From: CAZYWA01 sp964650975 [NCBI: uncultured bacterium]
Lineage (GTDB): Bacteria; JADJOY01
Direction: 5' to 3'
NCBI GenBank assembly: GCA_964650975.1
Contig: CAZYWA010000172.1
Span: 1-14,233 of the forward strand
DNA: 14,233 nucleotides
The position numbers and the translations under genes were made by a program. Below the pieces are notes generated by a model. It did not search any database. It had not been told where the DNA came from and saw only the letters and a program-made list of their open reading frames with translations. Position 1 is the first letter of the stretch; each line of letters starts with the position of its first letter. Shown here in pieces: positions 7,562 to 14,233 of this stretch.

Positions 7562-9713
7562 CGACGGGCTGAGCTTCCTCGGATACGCGAGCGCCGACCC
7601 GCCCCGACCCAAGGGTCACTTCACGCCGCTTTACGTGGCGCTGGTGGTGGCGTTCGCGCTGGTGGTGGTGAGGCTCTGGTACCTCCAGGGGATCCAGGGC
7701 GAGCACTTTCTCGAGCTGTCGAAGAACAACCGCATCCGTGAGCGCGAGGTCACCGCGCCGCGCGGAATGATCCTGGACCGCAAGGGCCGGATCCTGGTCG
7801 ACTCGTTTCCGCGCTACGACGTCACGGTCACGCCGGAGGACGTCGAGAGCGTCGACGAGACGGTCGCGTATCTGTCGGTGTTGCTCCAAATGGACCCCGC
7901 GCAGGTGCGAGACCGCATCCGCAAGCAGCAGAGCCGCCCCTTCGATGCGGCGCTCATCAAGGAGGACGTGAGCCGGGAAGAGCTGGCCGCGGTGGTCACG
8001 CATTCCAGCGATCTGCCTGGCGTCGAGGTCAACGTCCGCGCTCTGCGGCACTACCTGTTCGGTCCGCTGCTCTCGAGCTTGCTCGGATACGTGGGCCGGC
8101 TCGGGAAGGAGGACCTCCAGCGTCACGTCAACGACGGCTATGGACCTGGCGACCTCATCGGTGTGCTGGGCATCGAGCGGCGGCTCGAGCCCGAGCTCCA
8201 CGGATCGAACGGCACGCGCCAGCTGGTGGTCGACTCGCAGGGCCGCGAGCTCTCGACGCTGGGCGAGGATCCGCCCTCGCCGGGGCTCAACGTGGTGCTG
8301 ACGCTCGACGCCGAGGTCCAGAACCGCGCCGAGCAGGCGATGGGCGACGAGTCGGGCTCGGTGGTGGCGCTCGACGTGAACACCGGCGACGTGCTGGCGT
8401 GGGTGAGCAAGCCGACGTTCGATCCCAACCAGTTCTCGCACGGCATGCACGCCGCGGACTGGGAGAAGCTCAACACCGACAAGCTGAAGCCGATGCTCAA
8501 CCGCCCCATCCAGGGCACCTTCCCTCCCGGTTCGACCTTCAAGATCGTGATGGCGCTCGCGGCACTCGAGGAAGGGGTGATGCGGCCGGAGCGCGAGGTC
8601 TACTGCCCCGGCGGCCTCAACTTCGGCGGGCGATTCTTCCGCTGCTGGCGCCACGGCGGTCACGGCACCGTGAGCTTGCACCGCGCGCTGGTCGAATCCT
8701 GCGACACCTATTTCTACGAAGCCGGCATCGAGCTGGGCGTGGACCGGATCGCCAAGTGGGCCAACGCGTTCGGGCTCGGCTTTCCCACCGGTATCGAGAT
8801 CCAGACGCGCGGCGGGCGGCCGCTCGAGAGCCCCGGGTTGATCCCTTCGTCCGCGTGGAAGCGCGCGCGGTTCAAGAGCGACTGGTATCCGGGCGAGACC
8901 TTGAGCGTGGCGATCGGGCAGGGCTACGTCACGGTGACGCCGCTCCAGCAAGCGGTGATGGCTTCCGTGATCGCCAACGGAGGTACGCGCTACCAGCCGC
9001 ACTTCGTCCGCTATCTGCAGAGCTTCGACGGCCGGATCGATCGCCAGTTCGAGCCGGTCGTCGAGAGTCGCTTCGAGGCGCACCCGCAGTATCTCCAGGC
9101 GGTGCAGTCGGGGTTGCTGGGCGTGGTCTCGGAGCCGCACGGAACCGGTGAGAAAGCGCGCATTCCCGGCGTGCCGGTGGCGGGGAAGACCGGCACCGCG
9201 CAGGTCCGTGGCATGCGGCCCGGCGAAAACGAGGACAAGGTCGACAAGCAGTACCGCGACCATGCCTGGTTCGTGTGCTACGCGCCGGCCGACCATCCGG
9301 AGATCGCGGTGGCGGTGCTGGTCGAGCACGGTGGACACGGCGGCGCGGCGGCGGCGCCGGTGGCGAAGGCGGTCATCGAGGCGTACCTGGAGTCGCGGCG
9401 CGAGCCCGACACGGTCCCGGTCCCTCGGGTGACTCCGCTTCACGATCGTCCGCTGGTGCAGATCGCGGAGAATGCCGCGACGGGCGCCGCCGGCGGCACG
9501 GCCCCTGCGCCTCCCCAGGCGGGCGCGGAAGCAGCGCGCGCAGCCGCTCATCCCATCGAGCACGCGCCGGTTCGGACCCCTCGAGGACCGGTGACTGCCC
9601 CGGCGACCCCGCCGCGGCCCGTTCGCCGCGGCCAGCATGCGGCGATCGACCCGGTGGGCGGTCAGCCGCGCTCGATGGTGGTGCTCGCCCAGCCGGACGG
9701 AAAGGTCGACTGA
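7488..9713 (+). CDS. mrdA: penicillin-binding protein 2 (elongasome transpeptidase), with long Pro/Ala-rich C-terminal tail
   Basis: D,D-transpeptidase that cross-links lateral-wall peptidoglycan together with RodA. Numbering from TTG 7488: membrane helix about 47-66 (VALVVAFALVVVRLWYLQ), dimerisation/pedestal domain about 85-255 (APRGMILDRKG at 90-100), transpeptidase domain about 285-635. All three catalytic motifs are intact: SxxK as S349-TF-K352 in PPGSTFK, SxN as S404-C-D406, and KTG at 567-569 in AGKTGTAQ. SCD instead of SxN is normal for PBP2. At 741 residues it is about 100 longer than E. coli PBP2 because of a low-complexity Pro/Ala-rich tail from about 640 on. The start is uncertain: TTG 7488 (with GGGAG nine bases upstream, but 74 bp inside mreD), CTG 7569 and GTG 7635 are the only in-frame candidates, and the last would begin inside the membrane helix. 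rodA follows after 2 bp. Confidence 0.93.
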   Translation: MPPSDHSRSSWRGYRPSTRNAGPVDDGLSFLGYASADPPRPKGHFTPLYVALVVAFALVVVRLWYLQGIQGEHFLELSKNNRIREREVTAPRGMILDRKGRILVDSFPRYDVTVTPEDVESVDETVAYLSVLLQMDPAQVRDRIRKQQSRPFDAALIKEDVSREELAAVVTHSSDLPGVEVNVRALRHYLFGPLLSSLLGYVGRLGKEDLQRHVNDGYGPGDLIGVLGIERRLEPELHGSNGTRQLVVDSQGRELSTLGEDPPSPGLNVVLTLDAEVQNRAEQAMGDESGSVVALDVNTGDVLAWVSKPTFDPNQFSHGMHAADWEKLNTDKLKPMLNRPIQGTFPPGSTFKIVMALAALEEGVMRPEREVYCPGGLNFGGRFFRCWRHGGHGTVSLHRALVESCDTYFYEAGIELGVDRIAKWANAFGLGFPTGIEIQTRGGRPLESPGLIPSSAWKRARFKSDWYPGETLSVAIGQGYVTVTPLQQAVMASVIANGGTRYQPHFVRYLQSFDGRIDRQFEPVVESRFEAHPQYLQAVQSGLLGVVSEPHGTGEKARIPGVPVAGKTGTAQVRGMRPGENEDKVDKQYRDHAWFVCYAPADHPEIAVAVLVEHGGHGGAAAAPVAKAVIEAYLESRREPDTVPVPRVTPLHDRPLVQIAENAATGAAGGTAPAPPQAGAEAARAAAHPIEHAPVRTPRGPVTAPATPPRPVRRGQHAAIDPVGGQPRSMVVLAQPDGKVD

Positions 9714-9715
9714 CG

Positions 9716-10852
9716 ATGGCTCGCTACCGCTGGCTGACCAAGATCGACTGGGCCCTGATCGCGTTCGCGCTGGCGCTCGCGGCGGTGGGCCTCTCGGTGC
9801 TCTTCAGCGCCACCTACGAGGGGCCGCGCGATCAGTGGACGTTCGGTGCGTTGTGGTCCGGAATGCCGTCGATCGTCCGCAAGCAGATCCTGTTCTTCGG
9901 CCTCTCGCTCACCGTGATGTGCGTCGCGACCGTGATCGACTACCGCCACGTCGAGACCTACGCGTTCATCCTCTACGGCGCCGGGATCGTGCTGCTCCTG
10001 GCGGTCCACGTGATCGGGGAAACGCGCAGCGGCGCCACCCGCTGGCTCGACTTCGGGCCCATCGCGTTCCAGCCGTCCGAGTCGATGAAGATGCTGGTGG
10101 TGTTCGCGCTGGCGCGCTACTTCGCGAAGCGCGAGCCCGAGGACGAGCGCGGGTTCTACCTGCGCGAGCTGATCGTGCCGTTCGCGATCGTCGGCGTGCC
10201 GGTGGTGCTGGTCGCCACCCAGCCCGACCTGGGCACCGCGATCCTGATCACGTTCGTGGGGATGAGCGTGCTCTTTTGCGTGGGGATCCGCTGGCAGTCG
10301 CTGGCGATCCTGGCGATCGCCGGAGCGCTGGCGTTACCGGTGGCGTGGAACTACGTGCTCAAGGATTACCAGAAGGATCGCGTCCGGACCTTCCTCGATC
10401 CGGAGCGCGATCCCAAGCACACCGGCTACCACATCATCCAGTCGAAGATCGCGGTGGGCTCGGGACAGGTGAGCGGCAAGGGGTTCCTGCAAGGCACCCA
10501 GGGGACGCTGCGCTTCCTCCCCGAGCATCACACCGACTTCATCTTCTCGGTGCTGGCCGAGGAGCAGGGCTGGGTGGGCTGCGCGACCGTGCTGGGGCTC
10601 TACGTGGGGCTCTTGCTACGCGGGCTCACCATCGGGCAGCGCGCCAAGGATCGCTTCGGCACCTTCCTCGCGGTCGGGCTCACGTCGATCTTGTTCTGGC
10701 ACGTGGTGGTGAACGTGAACATGGTCACGGGCGCCTTGCCCGTGGTCGGCGTGCCGCTGCCGTTCCTGAGCTACGGCGGGACGTTCTTGACCACCACGTT
10801 CCTGATCGTCGGGCTCTTGTGCAACGTCGGCATGCGACGCTTCATGTTTTGA
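9716..10852 (+). CDS. rodA: RodA, SEDS peptidoglycan glycosyltransferase
   Basis: Polytopic inner-membrane glycan polymerase of 378 residues (E. coli RodA has 370) that extends lipid II into glycan strands with PBP2 as partner. The ATG at 9716 has GGAAAGG ten bases upstream and opens MARYRWLTKIDWALIAFALA, the usual RodA start with the first of about ten membrane helices. SEDS landmarks: W110 in TRWLDFGPIAFQPSE, D171 in QPDLGTA, the FLDPERDP loop and GYHIIQSKIAVGSG segment, the catalytic-type aspartate D274 in PEHHTDFIFSVLAEEQG, and GVPLPFLSYGGT near the C-terminus. It distinguishes from FtsW by operon context and by the H-T-D-F-I-F form. It is last in the mre-rod operon and overlaps the end of the opposite-strand response regulator gene by 11 bp; no terminator is visible between them. 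Confidence 0.97.
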   Translation: MARYRWLTKIDWALIAFALALAAVGLSVLFSATYEGPRDQWTFGALWSGMPSIVRKQILFFGLSLTVMCVATVIDYRHVETYAFILYGAGIVLLLAVHVIGETRSGATRWLDFGPIAFQPSESMKMLVVFALARYFAKREPEDERGFYLRELIVPFAIVGVPVVLVATQPDLGTAILITFVGMSVLFCVGIRWQSLAILAIAGALALPVAWNYVLKDYQKDRVRTFLDPERDPKHTGYHIIQSKIAVGSGQVSGKGFLQGTQGTLRFLPEHHTDFIFSVLAEEQGWVGCATVLGLYVGLLLRGLTIGQRAKDRFGTFLAVGLTSILFWHVVVNVNMVTGALPVVGVPLPFLSYGGTFLTTTFLIVGLLCNVGMRRFMF

Positions 10853-11834
10853 CGTCCATCTTGCGCAGCACGCCCATCGCGAGCAGCTGGGACACCGAGC
10901 CCAGCGTGTTGAGATCGGTGAGGCCCGACTCGTCGATCACCGCCTTGAGACCGTGGTGGCGCCCGACGAGCAGCAGCAGGTACTTCCCGTTCGCGTCGAT
11001 CTCGCTCTCCGGAACCTCGTGCTCCGGGTCCTCTTCGAGCTCCTGATCGAGCCCGCCGAGGCGCGCGGCGAGCCCGTCGAACTCGATCCGCTGGAAGAGC
11101 GCGGTCATGGTCAGCTCCTCGATGGGGCCGAGGTCGCCGTGGGTCGAGGCCGCCGAGGGCGGCTCCTTGTCGTATTCGACGCGGAACGTGGCGTCGCGCC
11201 AGGTGAAGAGCCTGCAGAAACCCTTGAGGCCGATCTGTCTTCCCGCCGCCGCCGAGAGCACCAGGCCGTGAGCCACCTCGATCGTGCCCTTCTCGGCGCT
11301 GCCCGCGCTCTCCAGGTGGATGCGCCCGCTCTTCTGGTTCAGGTTCACCATCTGCAGGAGATCCGATAGGGGAAACTCCTGAACGGTCCCGCGCACGGTC
11401 TCGGTTCGCGGGGCCGCTGGCGCCGCGGCGGGAACGGCCGCGGGCTCCCCAGGCTGGGTGGCCTTCTTGAGGACGTTCTTCACCCGCATCACCACTTCGT
11501 CCTTGTCGAAGGGCTTGGGGATGAAGTCGTCCGCGCCGATCTTGAATCCGTGCGCGCGCTTGGGTGGAGCGTCGAGCGCCGTCAGGAAGATGAACGGGAT
11601 CGAGCGTGTCTCCGGCCGCGAACGCACGATCTGGCAGAGAAAGAAACCGTCCAGGTTGGGCATCTGGATATCGGAGATGATGAGATCGGGCTTCTGCTTC
11701 ACGATCAGGCCGACGGCACGGTCGCCGTCGTCGGCCGTCAGCACCTTGAAGCTCGCCTCCTCGAGCGCCGATTTGAGCGCGGCGAGGACGGCGCGGTTGT
11801 CGTCGACGACGAGGATCGTGGGAGGTGACGTCAT
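10842..11834 (-). CDS. response regulator: CheY-like receiver plus DUF4388 (PATAN) domain
   Basis: Cytoplasmic 330-residue two-component protein with no DNA-binding or enzymatic output. The receiver (about 5-125) has every key residue: acidic pair D11/D12, phospho-acceptor D55 in ISDIQMP, T85 and K107 in the PKPF motif. An Ala/Pro linker (127-145) joins it to a DUF4388/PATAN domain (about 147-250, opening VRGTVQEFPLSDLLQMVNLNQKSGRI, with IEVAHGLVLSA). The end (about 283-328, LLLLVGRHHGLKAVIDESGLTDLNTL...) looks like the small helical module that often closes DUF4388 proteins. PATAN domains are protein-interaction modules tied elsewhere to type IV pilus, motility and polarity control. The ATG at 11834 lacks a strong ribosome site. 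A -10-like TACAGT on the minus strand (about 11870) may serve this gene, or it may be read through from the gene 52 bp upstream. No histidine kinase is in the window. Confidence 0.9.
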   Translation of the reverse strand: MTSPPTILVVDDNRAVLAALKSALEEASFKVLTADDGDRAVGLIVKQKPDLIISDIQMPNLDGFFLCQIVRSRPETRSIPFIFLTALDAPPKRAHGFKIGADDFIPKPFDKDEVVMRVKNVLKKATQPGEPAAVPAAAPAAPRTETVRGTVQEFPLSDLLQMVNLNQKSGRIHLESAGSAEKGTIEVAHGLVLSAAAGRQIGLKGFCRLFTWRDATFRVEYDKEPPSAASTHGDLGPIEELTMTALFQRIEFDGLAARLGGLDQELEEDPEHEVPESEIDANGKYLLLLVGRHHGLKAVIDESGLTDLNTLGSVSQLLAMGVLRKMDVKT

Positions 11835-11886
11835 GGGTTCGCCCGTCCGGCAGCGTTCGAGGAAACCGACTGTACGCTCGCCCTCT

Positions 11887-12939
11887 TTACACTACGCGAT
11901 CTCGGCGTCGCAAGGCGCGTCGCAGGAGCACCGCGCCCGCGCAGGCGGTGAACAGCAACCCGGCGGCGCGGACGTCGGCCGGCGCGCGTCCGACCGCGCA
12001 GCCCCCGCCGCCGTGGGCCGCCGGGGGTGGCTCGCCGTCGAACCGGAGGGTGGCCGACACGCCCAGGTGGTCCGACGGGAAGACGCCGTTCGGGTCGGCT
12101 TGATCGAGCACCCGGTGTGCCTCCACGAAGCGGCCGCCCTCGGGCTCGGCGGCGCTGCCCACCCCCACCAGCACGTGATCGAGGCGCCGGTCGAGCGGCT
12201 CGCCGTGAGCGTTGGCGGTGGCGAAGGTGGGTCCGGGGTCGCCCGGGTAGAGCGCCGACCACACCTCGGTCAGATTGCCGCGCTGGGCGTTGACCGAGAT
12301 TCCTCCGGTCAGGAAGAGCAGCGCCAGTGATTCGGGCACCGCGTTGAAGTCGCCGATCAAGACCGGGGGCTGCACGTGCGGGATCGACTGGATGAACGCG
12401 AACGCCGCTTGCGCTTGCTGGTCGCGCTCGTTCGAGTTGGTCGAGAGGTGGGTCACGTAACAGTCGATCAGGCCGAACGGAGTCGAGATCGTTCCCTGGA
12501 GCACGATGCGGCCGTTGCCGCCGTTCGGCGACGGCAGTTGCAGGAACGTGGACGACACGATCGGATAGCGGCTCAAGAGGGAGAGTCCCTCGGTGGCGGT
12601 CCCGGAGCCGAGCGGCACCGTCGCCGCGGCGTGCGACACGCGATCCAGGTGCAGCGCGCTGGCGATTCGCTCGTCGGTGCGGAACGCGACGCCGTCACCC
12701 TCCAGGTAGATCTCTTCCAGGCCCAGCACGTCCGGGCTCTCGGTGCGCAGCTGCTCGATCGCGTTGTCGATCCGCGACTGGAAAGGCTCGTTCACGTTCC
12801 AGGTGTTGAACGTGATGAAGACGACGTTTCCCACGCGCGCGCGCGCCGGCGTGCAAACCCAGAGCGCCACGACGGACCCGAGGAGCACCGCCCGCTGTAC
12901 GCCGCCGGCGCGGCGTGATACCCAATCGCGCACGCTCAT
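11887..12939 (-). CDS. exported endonuclease/exonuclease/phosphatase-family enzyme with Cys-containing C-terminal anchor
   Basis: Secreted metal-dependent phosphoesterase of 350 residues in the DNase I-like fold; substrate (nucleic acid, sphingomyelin or phosphoinositide) cannot be told. Signal peptide at about 1-34 ends PARA/RV. The EEP catalytic set is complete: N48 in TFNTWNV, glutamate in LGLEEI (E75/E76), H164 in YVTHLS, D197 and N199 in IGDFN, D254-H255 in RRLDHV, and D290-H291 in PSDHLG. Cysteine is otherwise rare. After the domain comes a tripartite tail: GGGGC at 310-314, a hydrophobic stretch at about 322-339, then RRALRRRDR. This has the form of MYXO-CTERM or rhombosortase-type sorting signals, suggesting processing and surface attachment. 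The start ATG 12939 keeps the signal peptide; its codon overlaps the ATG of the opposite-strand ftsB-like gene. The open frame extends upstream to 13161 but there it only mirrors the ftsB-like gene. Confidence 0.87.
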   Translation of the reverse strand: MSVRDWVSRRAGGVQRAVLLGSVVALWVCTPARARVGNVVFITFNTWNVNEPFQSRIDNAIEQLRTESPDVLGLEEIYLEGDGVAFRTDERIASALHLDRVSHAAATVPLGSGTATEGLSLLSRYPIVSSTFLQLPSPNGGNGRIVLQGTISTPFGLIDCYVTHLSTNSNERDQQAQAAFAFIQSIPHVQPPVLIGDFNAVPESLALLFLTGGISVNAQRGNLTEVWSALYPGDPGPTFATANAHGEPLDRRLDHVLVGVGSAAEPEGGRFVEAHRVLDQADPNGVFPSDHLGVSATLRFDGEPPPAAHGGGGCAVGRAPADVRAAGLLFTACAGAVLLRRALRRRDRVV

Positions 12940-13327
12940 GATTCTCTGGCTCGGCAACCGGTCATCCGAGACTCCACGCGCTCCGTCGCGCCGCCGCCGT
13001 GTGGCCCGCTGGGCGCCCTGGGCCACCGCTGGACTCGGCTCGCTCGCGCTGCTCGTCGGCGTCCTGAGCGACGAGGGTGGCTTACCGGCGCTCACTCGGC
13101 TACGGGCCAACGTCAAGCAGCTCGAGCAGCGTAACGCCGACCTGGCCCTCGAGAACGCCACGTTGCGCGCGCGAGTCCGGTCGATCGAGCACGACCCCGA
13201 CGCCCTCGAGCTCGAAGCCCGCCGCGGACCGCACTATCTCCGCAATTCCGAATGGATCGTCACCTGGCCCGAACCCGCCCCGTCGAGCTCGGTAGGGCCA
13301 CACGCCGATCCCCGGGCGGCGGACTGA
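12938..13327 (+). CDS. ftsB: FtsB/DivIC-like septum formation initiator protein
   Basis: Small bitopic division protein (129 residues from ATG 12938) of the FtsB/DivIC family, which with FtsL and FtsQ activates septal wall synthesis. It has a basic cytoplasmic tail (RAPSRRRRVAR), one membrane helix at about 27-44 (PWATAGLGSLALLVGVL), and a coiled coil at about 54-84 (RLRANVKQLEQRNADLALEN). The family end-motif is at 86-110: DPDALELEARRGPHYLRNSEWIVTW, which corresponds to the usual DPxxIExxAR...GE/V pattern, though the normal Lxxv..gE is altered to PHYLRNSE. GTG 13001 would give 108 residues, nearer to the usual family size, and would leave 61 bp for a promoter; neither start has a clear ribosome site. 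FtsB versus DivIC cannot be separated, and the Pro/Ser-rich last 18 residues are not conserved in the family. Confidence 0.8.
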   Translation: MILWLGNRSSETPRAPSRRRRVARWAPWATAGLGSLALLVGVLSDEGGLPALTRLRANVKQLEQRNADLALENATLRARVRSIEHDPDALELEARRGPHYLRNSEWIVTWPEPAPSSSVGPHADPRAAD

Positions 13328-13397
13328 CCGCCCCTCGAGTATCCGGCCCCGGCGCACGGAAGCTGACCCGGGCTCGAGGCTCGAGGATCCCGAGAGA
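13328..13397. other. short gap between convergent genes; tandem GGCTCGA motif
   Basis: Seventy bases between the ftsB-like and TPR gene ends. The visible structure is CTCGAGGCTCGAG at about 13375-13384 and flanking bases, which is both a tandem repeat of GGCTCGA and an inverted repeat with a one-base centre. No T-tract follows, so a terminator call is not supported. Confidence 0.3.
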
Positions 13398-14233
13398 CTA
13401 GGGCGCCACCTGCTCGGCGCTGGTCCGGTCCACCTTGCCGTTGATGAAGATGACGGTGCCGCTCGGGTAGTACCAGTACTCGGCGTCGCCCTTCATGCGG
13501 ATGTTGTCGGGCGCGCAGATGATCTCCTTGACCCCGTTGCCGTCGAGCCCCGGCTTCACGAACGCCACCTTGCCCGCGAACGGCTTGCTCTTGCACGCGT
13601 CCTCGGCGCTGGCGGTGGGCGCAGGAGCCGCGGGCTCGGGAGCCGGCGGAGCGTTGGTGGTCGCTGCCTTGAGCGCCGCCGCTTCCTCGGCCTTGCGGGT
13701 GGCCGTCTTGGCGTCGACCTGCGACTTGCGACGCGCATAGCGGGCGCGGACGTCCGCGATCTTCGCGGTCTGGTTGGTCTCGTGATAAGCGGCGATCAGC
13801 GGTTCCGGATCGGGCACGAAGTCGCGCAGCCAGCCGTCGAGCTCGTCGATCGAGAGCCCCAGATCGAACGCGCGCTCGAGCCGGGTGACGGCCTCGTCGT
13901 AGCTCTCGGTCTCGAGATCCAGCACGCCGAGATTGAACAGCGCCTTGTAGTTGTTGGGCTCGGCGTTCAGCACCGCGAGGTAGTTCTGCTTGGCGGTGCG
14001 CACGTCGCCAGCGCGGTGGGCGCGCACCGCGTCCTGGTAAGCCATCGACTCGGTGCCGCGAACGCGCATCAGCGAGTCCCCGAACTTGCTCCGGTAGTCC
14101 TCGTTCCAGGTCACGTTGCGCGCCGCCTCGGACTCACGGATCGCCGCGATGCGCGACTCGATGGGCGTCAGATCCTTGTCGAAGCTCACGGTCGGGAACT
14201 TGCCGTGAGTGCTGGTCGCGCGCGCGTTGCGCT
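13398..14233 (-). CDS. TPR-containing protein, 5'-truncated, with C-terminal beta domain
   Basis: I do not recognise this protein's function. The frame is open to the window edge (14 codons upstream of the GTG at 14189, reading RNARATSTHGKFPT), so the N-terminus and any signal peptide are missing. The visible part has a helical region, then at least two tetratricopeptide-type helix pairs (about 55-115 from the GTG: AVRAHRAGDVRTAKQNYLAVLNAEPNNYKALFNLGVLDLETESYDEAVTRLERAFDLG). After a helical segment comes a low-complexity Lys/Ala/Pro linker (KAEEAAALKAATT... PAPEPAAPAPTAS). The last about 60 residues form a compact domain with two cysteines (DACKSKP, IICAPDN) and YWYYPSGTVIFINGKVDR, a strand-turn resembling SmpA/BamE-like or other small periplasmic beta domains. 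The linker and paired cysteines suggest an exported protein. It converges on the ftsB-like gene with 70 bp between stops. Confidence 0.75.
   Translation of the reverse strand, partial: RNARATSTHGKFPTVSFDKDLTPIESRIAAIRESEAARNVTWNEDYRSKFGDSLMRVRGTESMAYQDAVRAHRAGDVRTAKQNYLAVLNAEPNNYKALFNLGVLDLETESYDEAVTRLERAFDLGLSIDELDGWLRDFVPDPEPLIAAYHETNQTAKIADVRARYARRKSQVDAKTATRKAEEAAALKAATTNAPPAPEPAAPAPTASAEDACKSKPFAGKVAFVKPGLDGNGVKEIICAPDNIRMKGDAEYWYYPSGTVIFINGKVDRTSAEQVAP

Noticed and set aside
7515-9638. Minus-strand open frame of 707 codons opposite mrdA
   Set aside because: His/Arg-rich translation with no recognisable domain, fully antisense to PBP2 with all its catalytic motifs; an effect of high GC.
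9275-9715. 147-residue extension upstream of RodA
   Set aside because: It is an out-of-frame reading of the mrdA 3' end; RodA starts at ATG 9716 with a good ribosome site.
11458-12330. 290-codon plus-strand frame spanning the response regulator and phosphoesterase genes
   Set aside because: Antisense to two well-supported genes and crosses the gap between them; no domain visible.

Overview
This is a GC-rich chromosomal segment with tightly packed genes and frequent GTG starts. It comes from a Gram-negative bacterium: it carries an outer-membrane-type beta-barrel protein with a signal peptide, a periplasmic PpiD-like chaperone, and the complete Rod cell-shape cluster. Three traits together suggest a deltaproteobacterial lineage in the broad sense (Myxococcota or a neighbouring phylum): a response regulator with a DUF4388/PATAN output domain, a DUF3187-like protein, and a secreted enzyme ending in a Cys-containing MYXO-CTERM-like tail. 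That assignment is an inference from gene content, since no rRNA or phylogenetic marker tree was available.

Layout. Bases 1-270 hold the 3' part of a thioredoxin gene, followed by a secreted beta-barrel candidate (302-1360). Next comes an ECF sigma factor and its zinc-binding, cupin-containing anti-sigma factor (1433-2687), a RpoE/ChrR-type pair known elsewhere for responses to singlet oxygen or organic peroxide. A non-coding, hairpin-rich stretch (2688-2895) lies between converging genes and looks like a dispersed intergenic repeat. A PpiD/SurA-type peptidyl-prolyl isomerase (2896-4851, minus) is divergent from the mreB-mreC-mreD-mrdA-rodA operon (5160-10852, plus). Their shared 308-bp upstream region contains an exact 12-bp direct repeat and a 12-bp palindrome. 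A REC-PATAN response regulator (10842-11834, minus) overlaps the end of rodA tail to tail. Upstream of it on the same strand lies an exported endonuclease/exonuclease/phosphatase-family enzyme (11887-12939). That gene is head to head with an FtsB/DivIC-like cell-division gene (12938-13327, plus), and their ATG codons overlap. The window ends in a minus-strand TPR protein that runs off the edge.

How the genes work together. The core is the elongasome. MreB filaments, MreC and MreD organise the SEDS glycosyltransferase RodA and the transpeptidase PBP2 (MrdA) to build the lateral wall. The divergent PpiD-like foldase acts on proteins leaving the Sec translocon, and the FtsB-like protein belongs to the division machinery, so the middle and right of the window are dominated by envelope biogenesis. 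The left part combines redox and stress functions (thioredoxin, sigma/anti-sigma). I found no CRISPR array, tRNA, rRNA, prophage, transposase, toxin-antitoxin pair or recognisable defence system. The window appears to be mostly ordinary housekeeping sequence with a few unusual junctions and regulatory repeats, and I do not see evidence for a new biological system.
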